Source of the DNA: Lamellibrachia columna
Lineage: Eukaryota > Annelida > Polychaeta > Sabellida > Siboglinidae
Direction: 5' to 3'
Assembly (NCBI GenBank): GCA_963662155.1
Contig: OY759261.1
Span: 70,434,669-70,498,668, forward strand
Length of the DNA stretch: 64,000 nucleotides
This document shows, in pieces, positions 61,401 to 64,000 of this stretch (positions within the stretch are counted from its first letter, which is position 1; every line of letters starts with the position of its first letter). Below the pieces are notes generated by a model, which did no database searches, was not told where the DNA came from, and saw nothing but the letters and a program-made list of their open reading frames with translations. The translations under genes and the position numbers were made by a program.

Positions 61401-63871
61401 CTCCTCCATCCACACCAAGTGACCTGGCCCTCCCCCATCCACACCAAGTGACCTGGCCCTCCTCCATCCACACCAAGTGACCTGGCCCATCTCCATCCAC
61501 ACCAAGTGACCTGGCCCTCCTCCATCCACACCAAGTGACCTGGCCCTCCTCCATCCACACCAAGTGACCTGGCCCTCCCCCATCCACACCAAGTGACCTG
61601 GCCCTCCTCCATCCACACCAAGTGACCTGGCCCTCCTCCATCCACGCCAAGTGACCTGGTCCTCCTCCATCCACGCCAAGTGACCTGGCCCTCCCCCATC
61701 CACACCAAGTGACCTGGCCCTCCTCCATCCACGCCAAGTGACCTGGCCCTCCTCCATCCACACCAAGTGACCTGGCCCTCCTCCATCCACGCCAAGTGAC
61801 CTGGTCTTCCTCCATCCACACCAAGTGACCTGGTCCTCCTCCATCCACGCCAAGTGACCTGGTCTTCCTCCATCCACACCAAGTGACCTGGTCCTCCTCC
61901 ATCCACGCCAAGTGACCTGGCCCTCCCCCATCCACACCAAGTGACCTGGCCCTCCTCCATCCACGCCAAGTGACCTGGCCCTCCTCCATCCACACCAAGT
62001 GACCTGGCCCTCCTCCATCCACGCCAAGTGACCTGGTCTTCCTCCATCCACACCAAGTGACCTGGCCCTCCTCCATCCACGCCAAGTGACCTGGCCCTCC
62101 TCCATCCACACAAAGTGACCTGGCCCTCCTCCATCCACGCCAAGTGACCTGGCCCTCCTCCATCCACACCAAGTGACCTGGCCCTCCTCCATCCACACCA
62201 AGTGACCTGGCCCTCCTCCATCCACACCAAGTGACCTGGCCCTGCTCCATCCACACCAAGTGACCTGGTCCTCCTCCATCCACACCAAGTGACCTGGCCC
62301 TCCTCCATCCACACCAAGTGACCTGGCCCTCCTCCATCCACACCAAGTGACCTGGCCCTCCTCCATCCACACCAAGTGACCTGGCCCTCCTCCATCCACA
62401 CCAAGTGACCTGGCCCTCCTCCATCCACACCAAGTGACCTGGCCCTCCTCCATCCACACCAAGTGAGCTGGCCCTCCTCCATCCACACCAAGTGACCTGG
62501 CCCTCCACCATCCATTCCAAGTGACATGCGCTTTAATGGCTCAGTGGTTAGAAAGTCGGACTGTTAGTCGAGAGGACTTTCAATCGAGAGGACTGTCAAT
62601 TAAGAGGACTGTCAGTCAAGAGGACTGTTAGTCGAGAGGACCGGCATTCAAGTCCACCTGCCATTTCGAAACTTGTGCAGTACCATTCACCCCACATTGC
62701 CTGTGATTTTCAGAGGAAACACTAAAAGTCGTTGGTCCCTTCTACCTGGTGTCTTTGCCAGAGGAAATCAAACATCCCACACAAATGTAAATGTGTAACC
62801 AGTAGTGGACTTACAGAGCTGGCGGTCTCTATCTGTAAAACTCAAACCCTCCCCAAAATACTCCTGTGTCAGAACTAGTAAAGGGCAGTTTAGAACATAT
62901 ACTATCTATGTAGTTTGTGTCTGTCTGTCTGTTCCCTCGTATCTCCGTCAGTTTTGCATGTATGGGGCTGATCTTTTGTAGGCGCACTCAGGCCCACGGG
63001 AATGGTTCGTACATTAAAATATGTCATAATTCCCCTGTTGGTAGGGAAATTACGAAGGAACCTACGTTGACGTTTGATGTAGATTACATAACAATAGGAA
63101 TTCATTATTGCATACAATTGTTAGCTATATGTGTTTTCTACAATTATTCTGAGTTAAGTGATCTACATCAAACATCCGCATAAGTTCTATGTATGGTACG
63201 TACGCTTCATGAAACCAGCAGTTGTATGGTACGTACGCTTCATGAAACCAGCAGTTGTATGGTACGTACGCTTCATGAAACCAGCAGTTGTATGGTACGT
63301 ACGCTTCATGAAACCAGCAGTTGTATGGTACGTACGCTTCATGAAACCAGCAGTTGTATGGTACGTACGCTTCACGAAACCAGCAGTTGTATGGTACGTA
63401 CGCTTCACGAAACCAGCAGTTGTATGGTACGTACGCTTCATGAAACCAGCAATTGTACATGGTTTTAGTGGCACGAAGTAGTCATTGACATTGGCAATGC
63501 CCTACCCAAACTTGACTGGATAGTGCAAGGAGTCATAAACTCTTGCAGTGACGTTTGTCTCCCATGCATTGCTAAGCAACTTGACTAGTATATCATAGGA
63601 CCTACAAGAACTTATCTTAACTTTCTACAGCAACGTCACTGGAAGGCGATATTCCTGAGCATGGGCGAGACATACAACCCAAGTCATCAGTTCACAGTGA
63701 ACGAGCTGCTGTCTTACAACCTGCGGTCACACGCTCAGAACATCAACACAATCTATGCTGCTGCACTTGCTGAATTCGCCATCGAGCGTAAACTTGCCAA
63801 AGTGCGCAAACAGTGGAACTCGCAGAAGTTTAAACTTGGTCAGCACATACCTGACAGCCTGCTTAAGATGG
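24613..63871 (+). CDS. Dynein heavy chain, N-terminal tail to linker region (26 exons, 3' incomplete)
   Basis: Twenty-six exons with compatible phases give about 1,257 codons; the gene continues past the right edge. Exons 9-11 encode the tail block PYDL..VP, HYVFSTFGVLHVSP and MAFFKNYLYRKMFTRWRGNV, shared by DNHD1, DNAH6 and DNAH1-type heavy chains. Exons 24-26 match the start of the linker region (LPLLHKLANDALKQRHWKAI, then T..ELLSYNL and IERKLAKVRKQW). The AAA+ motor, where ATP hydrolysis drives microtubule movement, would be encoded beyond the window. Exons 1-7 are Ser-poor helices of unknown fold, exon 8 and exons 15-16 are Ser/Pro-rich and probably disordered. I favour a DNHD1-type protein (sperm-flagellum-associated in mammals) over axonemal DNAH6, but this rests on remembered family features. 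Introns carry exceptional minisatellites, and three exon ends are themselves tandemly duplicated. Confidence 0.8.
24913..25017 (+). CDS. Dynein exon 2
   Basis: Acceptor CTGCAG, donor GTATGT, phase 2 at both ends. Reads LQRALDAGQQPSLMDVAVLK and IVIAIVTALQKD. Confidence 0.75.
   Translation, partial: TPEGAGCRPTAIFDGRGRLEAAYCDRYCHSTTEG
25018..25585. other. Intron 2, left part
   Basis: AT-rich; no repeat or RNA recognised. Confidence 0.4.
25586..25742. mobile_element. Short MITE-like inverted repeat in intron 2
   Basis: CGTATTCGACCTAATAAGCC near the left end and GCTTAATAGGTTGAATACGA near the right end are imperfect inverse copies about 150 bp apart. Related words recur at 46530-46720, suggesting a dispersed family. 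Confidence 0.55.
25945..26023 (+). CDS. Dynein exon 3 (shortest form)
   Basis: Acceptor TTTGCAG; reads RVSWLFLEEVLVALAPFRGY then LQDKLE and reaches donor GAG/GTACGTG at phase 0. It joins in frame to exon 4. The end of this exon, with its donor, is the founder unit of the array that follows, so the exon may in reality be longer. Confidence 0.7.
25976..27097. repeat. 51-bp minisatellite x about 22 carrying a splice donor in each unit
   Basis: Each unit contains the last 16 or so codons of dynein exon 3 (VALAPFREYLQDKLEVR in that frame) plus the GAG/GTACGTG donor. Of 22 donor positions (first at 26024, then every 51 bp) one has lost GT (GAGATACG near 26785) and two read GTACCTG. Three read GTATGTG, which is a better donor. 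Since 51 is 17 codons, the exon frame runs open through the array to TAG at 27029-27031. Confidence 0.95.
27145..27425 (+). mobile_element. tRNA-derived SINE, family 1
   Basis: Head with A-box-like ggctcagtggttagagcgc and B-box-like gagtttgagtcc. It is followed by the family body (aaacactaaaagccgttggt, cacacagggggtaaatgtgt, gagtggtggtctctatc). Other copies are at 45945-46312 (-), 62526-62845 (+) and 18340-18485 (-). Confidence 0.75.
27849..27950 (+). CDS. Dynein exon 4
   Basis: Thirty-four codons, phase 0 at both ends; acceptor GTTTCAG, donor GTATGT. Reads MHHYVARLLHHLNHNAERLF then ETLRLVFSK. Confidence 0.8.
28080..28370 (-). repeat. Dispersed repeat family R (copy 1)
   Basis: Shares tcacgatgggctcaatgaac and tgaccagattctgtcaaaaa words, in inverse order, with 32100-32430 and 38430-38690, and in the same orientation with 60790-61100. 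Three internal copies of the 'gattcacgatgggctcaatgaac' type word are tandem here. Non-coding; family unknown. Confidence 0.6.
28426..28587 (+). CDS. Dynein exon 5
   Basis: Fifty-four codons, phase 0; acceptor TTGCAG, donor GTAAGC. Reads EVEDVLEGNCKDKLMYNDPK, then STLAPLQKSHPKAVYKEEKD. Confidence 0.8.
28680..28965. repeat. AT-rich degenerate tandem repeat
   Basis: Several diverged copies of a unit with ttaattatttaattccat and tatacttttagttgt. It ends with a clean 24-bp direct repeat (attgtgtcctaaccttgact). Confidence 0.7.
29002..29083 (+). CDS. Dynein exon 6
   Basis: Phase 0 in, phase 1 out; acceptor CTCTAG, donor GTAGGT. Reads EPPVKENGISLWDLSQSLPE then VAFEVAT. Confidence 0.75.
29084..29896. 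other. Intron 6, left part
   Basis: AT-rich sequence with a short GGA-rich run near 29773-29800; no feature recognised. Confidence 0.4.
29897..31222. repeat. 15-bp minisatellite, about 88 units
   Basis: Units of gtttgtgacctggtt and variants. The left third is nearly pure gTTTGTGACCTG, then gCTTGTGACCTG. The right two thirds mix gacct/gaact/gatct with gttt/gctt in longer recurring patterns. All six frames are open for hundreds of codons (LVTWL, HKQPG, TSSQA and similar), purely because the unit is 15 bp. Confidence 0.97.
31234..31304 (+). CDS. Dynein exon 7
   Basis: Phase 1 in, phase 0 out; acceptor CCATAG only 12 bases after the 15-bp array, donor GTAAGT. Reads EAVWNHCLGTTALALNTQLP then LPN. 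Confidence 0.75.
31335..31555. repeat. About 110-bp direct duplication in intron 7
   Basis: Two nearly identical copies containing ttcgtgcatgcacagaaaca and agtctaatgcctcagtcaga. Confidence 0.9.
31583..31642 (+). CDS. Possible alternative terminal exon of the dynein gene
   Basis: After acceptor AATACAG the phase continues in frame from exon 7 as DDQQFVQDYMRGLVKMTQT and stops at TAG 31640-31642. There is no donor, so it cannot join exon 8. An AATAAA lies near 31837. If used it would end a short isoform of about 270 residues; otherwise it is a chance frame. Skipping it, exon 7 joins exon 8 in phase. Confidence 0.4.
   Translation, partial: DDQQFVQDYMRGLVKMTQT
32100..32430 (+). repeat. Dispersed repeat family R (copy 2)
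   Basis: Shares gctcatcacgaatcaggttc, the 'gactttgatca' type motif and gcaggaccacttttgccc/ttaccaggtccggtaaaa words with 38430-38690 in the same order. Confidence 0.7.
32636..32740 (+). CDS. Dynein exon 8
   Basis: Thirty-five codons, phase 0; acceptor GTCATAG, donor GTATGA. Ser/Glu/Gln-rich: KRESPGATEQEQPRRQSPSE, then STVSTARSAE. Likely a disordered linker. Confidence 0.7.
32808..33000. repeat. GCGT microsatellite and 38-bp duplication
   Basis: (TGCG)n at 32808-32860 is followed by two copies of tttagtcattgtgtcataat... at about 32920-32998. Confidence 0.9.
33331..33477 (+). CDS. Dynein exon 9
   Basis: Forty-nine codons, phase 0; acceptor CTCCAG, donor GTATCA. Reads PPVPRMTGRDAVEFFTRAYH, then MYFNIVHSRCYRPYDLIAVP. 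The (Y)RPYDL..VP motif is shared with the heavy-chain tails of DNHD1 and DNAH6-like proteins. Confidence 0.85.
33994..34163 (+). CDS. Dynein exon 10
   Basis: Phase 0 in, phase 2 out; acceptor CACTAG, donor GTATGT. Reads EPEHYVFSTFGVLHVSPDYP, SMSLAEWQCDSVLFN and KMAFFKNYLYRKMFT, the most conserved block of the N-terminal tail. Confidence 0.9.
34677..35033 (-). pseudogene. Retrotransposon pol, C-terminal segment
   Basis: LKLQQLKFYYKYLHNNLPVY, then YDTRIKNEIYTYKTKHEFAK. This is the typical tail downstream of reverse transcriptase in CR1/L2-group elements. It is out of frame with the upstream segment. Confidence 0.7.
35027..35998 (-). pseudogene. Retrotransposon reverse transcriptase domain
   Basis: Contains YGFRPKHST, LDLSKAFDTIDH (first catalytic Asp), GIPQGSILGPLLF and YADDT (catalytic Asp pair), FLGLIIDTNLNWKRH and NSLIVPHINYCIMVWG. 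The core motifs are intact but the frame lacks the N-terminal RT part. Confidence 0.9.
36359..37351 (-). pseudogene. Retrotransposon endonuclease remainder and linker
   Basis: ITIRNIYRPPRP, NNLILAGDYNINML, PTRFTTCNGTVIDNFF and KKFSDHQPYFIIM match the central and C-terminal APE endonuclease motifs (GDYN, S/DH). A linker with KKSTWITQGLLASIRHRDKL follows. Confidence 0.85.
37390..37767 (-). pseudogene. Retrotransposon endonuclease N-terminal piece
   Basis: NKHFSILSSNIQSIKAKFSE and FSIICLQESWLSD correspond to the N..S and (Q)ES(W) motifs of apurinic-type endonucleases. The frame breaks before the next block at 37351. Confidence 0.75.
38430..38690 (+). repeat. Dispersed repeat family R (copy 3)
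   Basis: Parallels 32100-32430: catttagctcattctggatc, gttgactttgatcatgtaac, agaccactttttaccctttt and gaccagacccggtcaaaaat in the same order. Confidence 0.7.
38795..38953 (+). CDS. Dynein exon 11
   Basis: Phase 2 at both ends; acceptor ATCCAG, donor GTAAGT. Reads WRGNVHFAHFARLRHSVRTK, then TVPSFGGALLQAAKLCKEIL. It continues the KMFTRW block of exon 10. Confidence 0.9.
39190..39860 (+). pseudogene. Non-LTR reverse-transcriptase C-terminal fragment
   Basis: HSYLGVKLDSKLTWTNHVTD, KVLGMIKRTLG, AYNMLIRPKLEYSSLI, then after a stop VQHYAARFIKNDY and GWPTLERRRIFKQATIFYKI, followed by FYPRAICIWNMIL. This is the thumb and tail of a Jockey/CR1-group pol, from a different family than the - strand element at 34-38 kb. 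Confidence 0.85.
40293..40630 (+). mobile_element. tRNA-derived SINE, family 3
   Basis: Head with A-box-like gtggcctagtggttaaggtg and B-box-like gtgagttcaagaccc. The body contains ctcagctgcaaatgagtaca and cctgtgatagactagtgtcc, and the end is a (TACC)n-like tail. No other copy is seen in the window. Confidence 0.75.
40640..41540. other. Intron 11, no feature recognised
   Basis: AT-rich sequence with a C-run at about 40975-40990. No exon or repeat supported. Confidence 0.35.
41545..41878 (-). mobile_element. tRNA-derived SINE, family 2 (best copy)
   Basis: On the - strand: A-box-like tagcgtagtggctagaacat, B-box-like gggttccaatcc, then gaagctttggcaattttgtt, tacctggctacagacagagg and the tail agcagtcccaaggactgg...gcgctatataagaatgc. 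The 'gcgctatataa' tail resembles those of L2-mobilised SINEs. Other copies are at 791-1007, 10403-10500 and 50565-50735. Confidence 0.75.
41856..42235. repeat. 42-bp minisatellite x about 9, grown from a SINE head
   Basis: Each unit contains gttctagccgctacgctacc (the A-box region of the adjacent SINE, reversed) plus atgccccacaaagcagtgtc. The first unit is the SINE's own head. Confidence 0.9.
42366..42612 (+). mobile_element. Penelope-like pLTR remnant
   Basis: Has ctgccatctagtggtagtca and further tgaagaaatgtaaaaaaaga...aattgactgaaatgtgag, matching the terminal sequence of the element at 16551-18050 with the hammerhead-like core deleted. An inverted partner (ctagatggcagcatggtagtc) lies at about 42371. 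It ends about 30 bp before dynein exon 12. Confidence 0.5.
42644..42817 (+). CDS. Dynein exon 12
   Basis: Phase 2 at both ends; acceptor TGTAG, donor GTAAGT. Reads TCFKLVQLENFVRYRSVQAT and FFSYQRQIVETTCTESFTKL. The exon end and donor are repeated twice more immediately downstream. Confidence 0.85.
42797..42871. repeat. 24-bp triplication spanning exon 12 end and splice donor
   Basis: Three copies of gtcaaacacaaggccgtctt plus gtaa. Donors fall at 42818, 42842 and 42866. In the coding frame each later unit adds a TAA, so only the first donor keeps the frame open. Confidence 0.95.
42950..43260 (+). mobile_element. Non-LTR retrotransposon 3' end (pol C-terminus and 3' UTR)
   Basis: ELPIIMKSSETIATFHKEIK then LYLFQIAP matches the WN.LP..(I/V)..S.SL..FK..LK..LF end of Jockey/CR1 pols. 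The following 'gatgacttttgcgtgtcctg' segment recurs at 52520, so a 3' UTR family is shared. Confidence 0.6.
43785..43865 (+). CDS. Dynein exon 13
   Basis: Short exon, phase 2 at both ends; acceptor TTTCAG, donor GTAAAA. Reads TRESLYLQRINSEEREKNLQ then ETIAET, a charged helix. Confidence 0.8.
43866..44744. other. Intron 13, no feature recognised
   Basis: AT-rich, with a 14-bp duplicated acacaccaataaat word near 44250 and an (AAT)n run near 44315. Confidence 0.4.
44745..44908 (+). CDS. Dynein exon 14
   Basis: Phase 2 in, phase 1 out; acceptor TTGCAG, donor GTATGA. Reads RLGNLVQLLDQLLLGHLVMI, VTRFVYETMKTSPDSSREAL and FEVKLIFPTS. Typical heavy-chain tail helices. Confidence 0.9.
45358..45481. 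mobile_element. Small foldback element in intron 14
   Basis: Arms of about 37 bp (45360-45397 and 45444-45480) are inverse copies with only two or three mismatches (core ggaacttaaagattcgg), separated by 46 nt. Confidence 0.8.
45532..45721 (+). CDS. Dynein exon 15
   Basis: Phase 1 in, phase 2 out; acceptor GTCATAG, donor GTGAGA. Reads MLTMSPPKEKFVTVLDYAFA, then LLCESVLPLKGKL and a Ser/Glu-rich end EEEDLEGSLSSSRISRMSS. Confidence 0.9.
45945..46312 (-). mobile_element. tRNA-derived SINE, family 1 (best copy)
   Basis: On the - strand: ggtcgagtggtagagcatcg (A box), gggttcaaaacc (B box), then the full body ccttctacctggggtctatg, cacacagggggtaaatgtgt and gagtggtggtctctatctct. It ends near cttacggagcccagtccttg. 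About 365 bp, the longest copy in the window. Confidence 0.8.
46374..46419. repeat. (AT)n microsatellite
   Basis: About 46 bp of AT dinucleotides. Confidence 0.95.
46748..47005. repeat. 20-bp minisatellite with higher-order grouping, then ACGCATGCAC repeat
   Basis: Units of ttaagtgtaccacacactta occur in pairs or triplets separated by a short 'ttaagcacacac' variant, i.e. a composite unit of about 54 bp repeated three to four times. A cacacacgcatg run follows. Confidence 0.9.
47071..47255 (+). CDS. Dynein exon 16
   Basis: Phase 2 in, phase 1 out; acceptor TTTCAG, donor GTCGGG. Ser/Pro/Arg-rich: SNLGRRSHQHVVPRSPAPNS and EEGVEKKETASATSRLGFIH. Probably a disordered insertion. Confidence 0.8.
47472..47604 (+). 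CDS. Dynein exon 17
   Basis: Phase 1 in, phase 2 out; acceptor TTCCAG, donor GTAAGT. Reads SSVTPDLMQERRTHDLEVLG and GQYNPINSTNLREKLGI. Confidence 0.85.
48111..48285 (+). CDS. Dynein exon 18
   Basis: Phase 2 in, phase 0 out; acceptor GTTACAG, donor GTTTGT. Reads EEYQEAIRVHHELMEAAINE, then CENNAWLNEINTYCNNW. Confidence 0.9.
48286..48814. other. Intron 18, no feature recognised
   Basis: AT-rich; nothing supported. Confidence 0.4.
48815..49033 (+). CDS. Dynein exon 19
   Basis: Seventy-three codons, phase 0; acceptor TTGCAG, donor GTATGC. Reads QKLNELRQWAERVRLFDHSY and VDCSWIHDCLIPMLDDICLQ, typical of the heavy-chain tail. Confidence 0.9.
49450..50355. repeat. 41-bp minisatellite x about 22 with six-unit higher-order repeat
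   Basis: Units of gtgtccatgtcactagagat... gctgtcttctctgg. The variable site (cttct/catct/cttgt) follows the order cttct-catct-cttgt-cttct-catct-catct twice in succession (about 246 bp per period), showing block duplication. Confidence 0.92.
50565..50735 (+). mobile_element. SINE fragment (family 2 tail half)
   Basis: Contains atggctgaatgcttcctgga, gggggttgagtgtaaggcac and attggctactgct, matching the 3' half of the family 2 SINE. It ends about 10 bp before the dynein exon 20 acceptor. Confidence 0.65.
50747..50869 (+). CDS. Dynein exon 20
   Basis: Forty-one codons, phase 0; acceptor TTTCAG, donor GTGGGT. Reads NMKDKQTSMGGFAAYARNMN, then YHRTVDYIKSLFE. Confidence 0.9.
50920..51162. repeat. 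22-bp minisatellite x 11
   Basis: gcatgtatggcaatgtgttc plus ag/ac/at. It begins 50 bp after the exon 20 donor. Confidence 0.95.
51466..51627 (+). CDS. Dynein exon 21
   Basis: Fifty-four codons, phase 0; acceptor CACCAG, donor GTGGGC. Reads VVRMSYRQLTPEEESLEASV, then SWDLFLFQLQDAMEFVN. Confidence 0.9.
51638..51722. repeat. (GTT)n microsatellite
   Basis: About 85 bp of TTG with occasional TAG interruptions, starting about 10 bp after the exon 21 donor. Confidence 0.95.
51780..52300. repeat. Pyrimidine-rich direct duplication of about 235 bp
   Basis: Two diverged copies share ctcactcttcattcccctcc/ctcgctctccttatcccctc, cttcatcaaccagtctcctt and attctttccatgtgtcc in the same order. Confidence 0.65.
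52300..52600 (+). mobile_element. Non-LTR retrotransposon 3' end remnant
   Basis: Parallels 42990-43210: 'aaaagtcatctgaagctgta', 'gccttaaatcctcagcagtc' and 'gatgacttctttgtgtccct' in the same order. More diverged than that copy. Confidence 0.5.
52645..53330. repeat. 55-bp minisatellite x about 12
   Basis: Units of ttacacaatgcatgcacatt... gttgcttttgttcataagg, increasingly diverged towards both ends. Confidence 0.92.
53340..55234. other. Intron 21, right part, no gene recognised
   Basis: AT-rich unique-looking DNA. Near 54950-55150 two short diverged duplicates (aaaacaaccaaagacaatca, accatggcaactgtttctta) are visible; nothing else. Confidence 0.4.
55235..55348 (+). CDS. Dynein exon 22
   Basis: Thirty-eight codons, phase 0; acceptor TACCAG, donor GTAAAG. 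Ser-rich: GDMTKVAVSSHQTASSISVL and VMDASQDVSKYL. Less conserved, but the phase fits both neighbours. Confidence 0.7.
55560..55730. mobile_element. Possible Tigger-type (pogo/mariner) MITE remnant
   Basis: 'gttgaaccttgttaattcgg', 'aactcgttaatccggaca' and 'attaatgagtttccactgta' resemble the ends of pogo-like elements. Left and right pieces are partly inverse. Low certainty. Confidence 0.35.
56090..57345. repeat. 28-bp minisatellite x about 45 with 504-bp higher-order repeat
   Basis: Units of cctgaatgtccccaaagccc plus aatgacac. The distinctive variant gccaaatgacaacc recurs at 56281, 56645, 56785 and 57149, and the pairs 56281/56785 and 56645/57149 are each exactly 504 bp (18 units) apart. All three - strand frames are open because 28 is not a multiple of three and lacks stops. 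Confidence 0.95.
57440..57965. repeat. Degenerate repeat of CCCTGAATAGA/GGGACCCTGAA words
   Basis: Irregular copies of 'gggaccctgaatagagccct' continue from the 28-bp array, sharing its ACCCTGAAT core, and decay towards dynein exon 23. Confidence 0.8.
58067..58168 (+). CDS. Dynein exon 23
   Basis: Thirty-four codons, phase 0; acceptor TCCCAG, donor GTATTT. Reads ELEEEARDINTTATSGKFLD and ATEILTELKE. Confidence 0.85.
58169..59031. other. Intron 23, no feature recognised
   Basis: Nothing supported beyond AT-rich unique DNA. Confidence 0.4.
59032..59229 (+). CDS. Dynein exon 24
   Basis: Sixty-six codons, phase 0; acceptor TTCCAG, donor GTAGGT. Reads LRERFHELTCQMQQASKWKE, then DILTQMDLRQELWKYIEV and IREWKTILFRK. 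The (W)KY(I)..S...W pattern marks the approach to the dynein linker. Confidence 0.9.
59230..60050. other. Intron 24, no feature recognised
   Basis: AT-rich; near 59275-59540 there are repeated 'ggtcttaaaaattggatttt'-like words, too diverged to classify. Confidence 0.4.
60070..60165. repeat. 20-bp tandem repeat x about 5
   Basis: acctgggtagatattagaat with single-base variants, 90 bp before dynein exon 25. Confidence 0.92.
60257..60427 (+). CDS. Dynein exon 25
   Basis: Fifty-seven codons, phase 0; acceptor TTCAG, donor GTAGAC. Reads LQTKKIMDKLTEWQAAAGQM and FKNELPLLHKLANDALK, the heavy-chain 'LP....L.N.A(L/M)K' motif at the start of the linker. Confidence 0.93.
60790..61110 (-). repeat. Dispersed repeat family R (copy 4)
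   Basis: Contains aaccggattcacgatgggct, atctttaccagatctaacga and tgatcatg/tgatcagc words related to the copies at 28080, 32100 and 38430. Confidence 0.6.
61190..62525. repeat. 29-bp minisatellite x about 46
   Basis: Units of accaagtgacctggccctcc plus tccatccac, with variants at three sites (cacacc/cacgcc, ggccc/ggtcc, ctcc/ccat). All three - strand frames are open (period 29 residues). Confidence 0.95.
62526..62845 (+). mobile_element. tRNA-derived SINE, family 1, with expanded head
   Basis: A-box-like tggctcagtggttagaaagt and B-box-like ggcattcaagtcc are about 110 bp apart instead of about 35, because the intervening 'gactgtcagtcaagag' segment is repeated about five times. The body (ttggtcccttctacctggtg, agtggacttacagagctggc) follows normally. 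Confidence 0.75.
63186..63456. repeat. 33-bp minisatellite x 8
   Basis: gtatggtacgtacgcttcat plus gaaaccagcagtt. Contains the self-complementary GTACGTAC and is open in four frames. Confidence 0.95.
63631..63871 (+). CDS. Dynein exon 26 (last in window)
   Basis: Acceptor CTACAG, donor GTGAGT, 80 codons plus one base. Reads QRHWKAIFLSMGETYNPSHQ, then ELLSYNLRSHAQNINTIYAA and IERKLAKVRKQWNSQKFKLG. RHW, the T..ELL block and the E..IE+.L.K....W pattern are hallmarks of the dynein linker N-terminal region. The next exon is outside the window. Confidence 0.95.
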
Positions 63872-64000
63872 GTGAGTTGGTTTAAGTTAGGTAAAATATT
63901 GCTGCTAGCCAGCTTATGATGGGTGTGTTGGTTTAAGTAAGGTAAGAACTTTGCTGATAGCCTGCTTAAGATGGTTGAGTTGGTTTAACTGAGGTAAGAA
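63853..64000. repeat. About 51-bp tandem repeat spanning exon 26 end and donor
   Basis: agcctgcttaagatgggtga (63856), agccagcttatgatgggtgt (63907) and agcctgcttaagatggttga (63959) are three successive, diverging copies of the exon 26 end and its donor region. The array runs off the right edge. Confidence 0.85.

Noticed and set aside
61029..62527. Three overlapping - strand frames of about 456-495 codons
   Set aside because: Artefacts of the 29-bp repeat, inside a dynein intron and antisense to it.
63186..63456. Repeat-spacer array with palindromic GTACGTAC
   Set aside because: Spacer and repeat are equally conserved; ordinary tandem repeat.

Overview
This is nuclear DNA from an animal, most likely a marine invertebrate. 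Genes are split into short exons with GT-AG borders and AT-rich introns of 0.1-5 kb. The intervening DNA is full of tRNA-headed SINEs, non-LTR reverse-transcriptase remnants, a Penelope-like element, a hAT-like element, a gypsy fragment and an exceptional density of minisatellites. I cannot name the species or phylum from the sequence alone.

Layout. (1) 553-3113, + strand: the last five exons of an ankyrin-repeat gene whose 5' part lies outside the window; poly(A) signal near 3343. (2) 3114-9057: intergenic DNA with tandem arrays (48, 46 and 20 bp units), a 380-bp foldback and the 3' end of a gypsy-type pol gene on the - strand. (3) 12449-9058, - strand: a three-exon gene for a coiled-coil protein resembling CCDC34. 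(4) 12460-24600: a gene-free transposon graveyard. It holds two opposed reverse-transcriptase fragments, one interrupted by a 178-bp AT microsatellite; a 78-bp minisatellite; a Penelope-like insertion with target duplication inside another reverse-transcriptase remnant; a 1.3-kb tandem duplication; and a hAT-like element with 8-bp target duplications. (5) 24613 to the right edge, + strand: the first 26 coding exons (about 1,257 codons) of a dynein heavy chain, reaching the N-terminal part of the linker region. Every exon junction below was checked for phase and all 25 are compatible. The subfamily is uncertain; a DNHD1-type protein is my best guess, DNAH6/DNAH1-type the alternative.

The most unusual feature is how the dynein gene carries its repeats. 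At three of its exon ends (exon 3, exon 12 and the last visible exon) the sequence spanning the exon end and its 5' splice site has been tandemly copied. At exon 3 this made a 51-bp x 22 array in which nearly every unit carries an intact GT donor in the same phase, and the coding frame stays open through about 20 units. Many other introns hold long arrays (15, 28, 29, 33, 41 and 55 bp units), two of them with clear higher-order structure.

The two complete-looking genes (ankyrin, CCDC34-like) and the dynein are separate transcription units. I see no operon-like or functional linkage beyond a possible shared cilium/flagellum theme for the CCDC34-like and dynein genes, which is inference.
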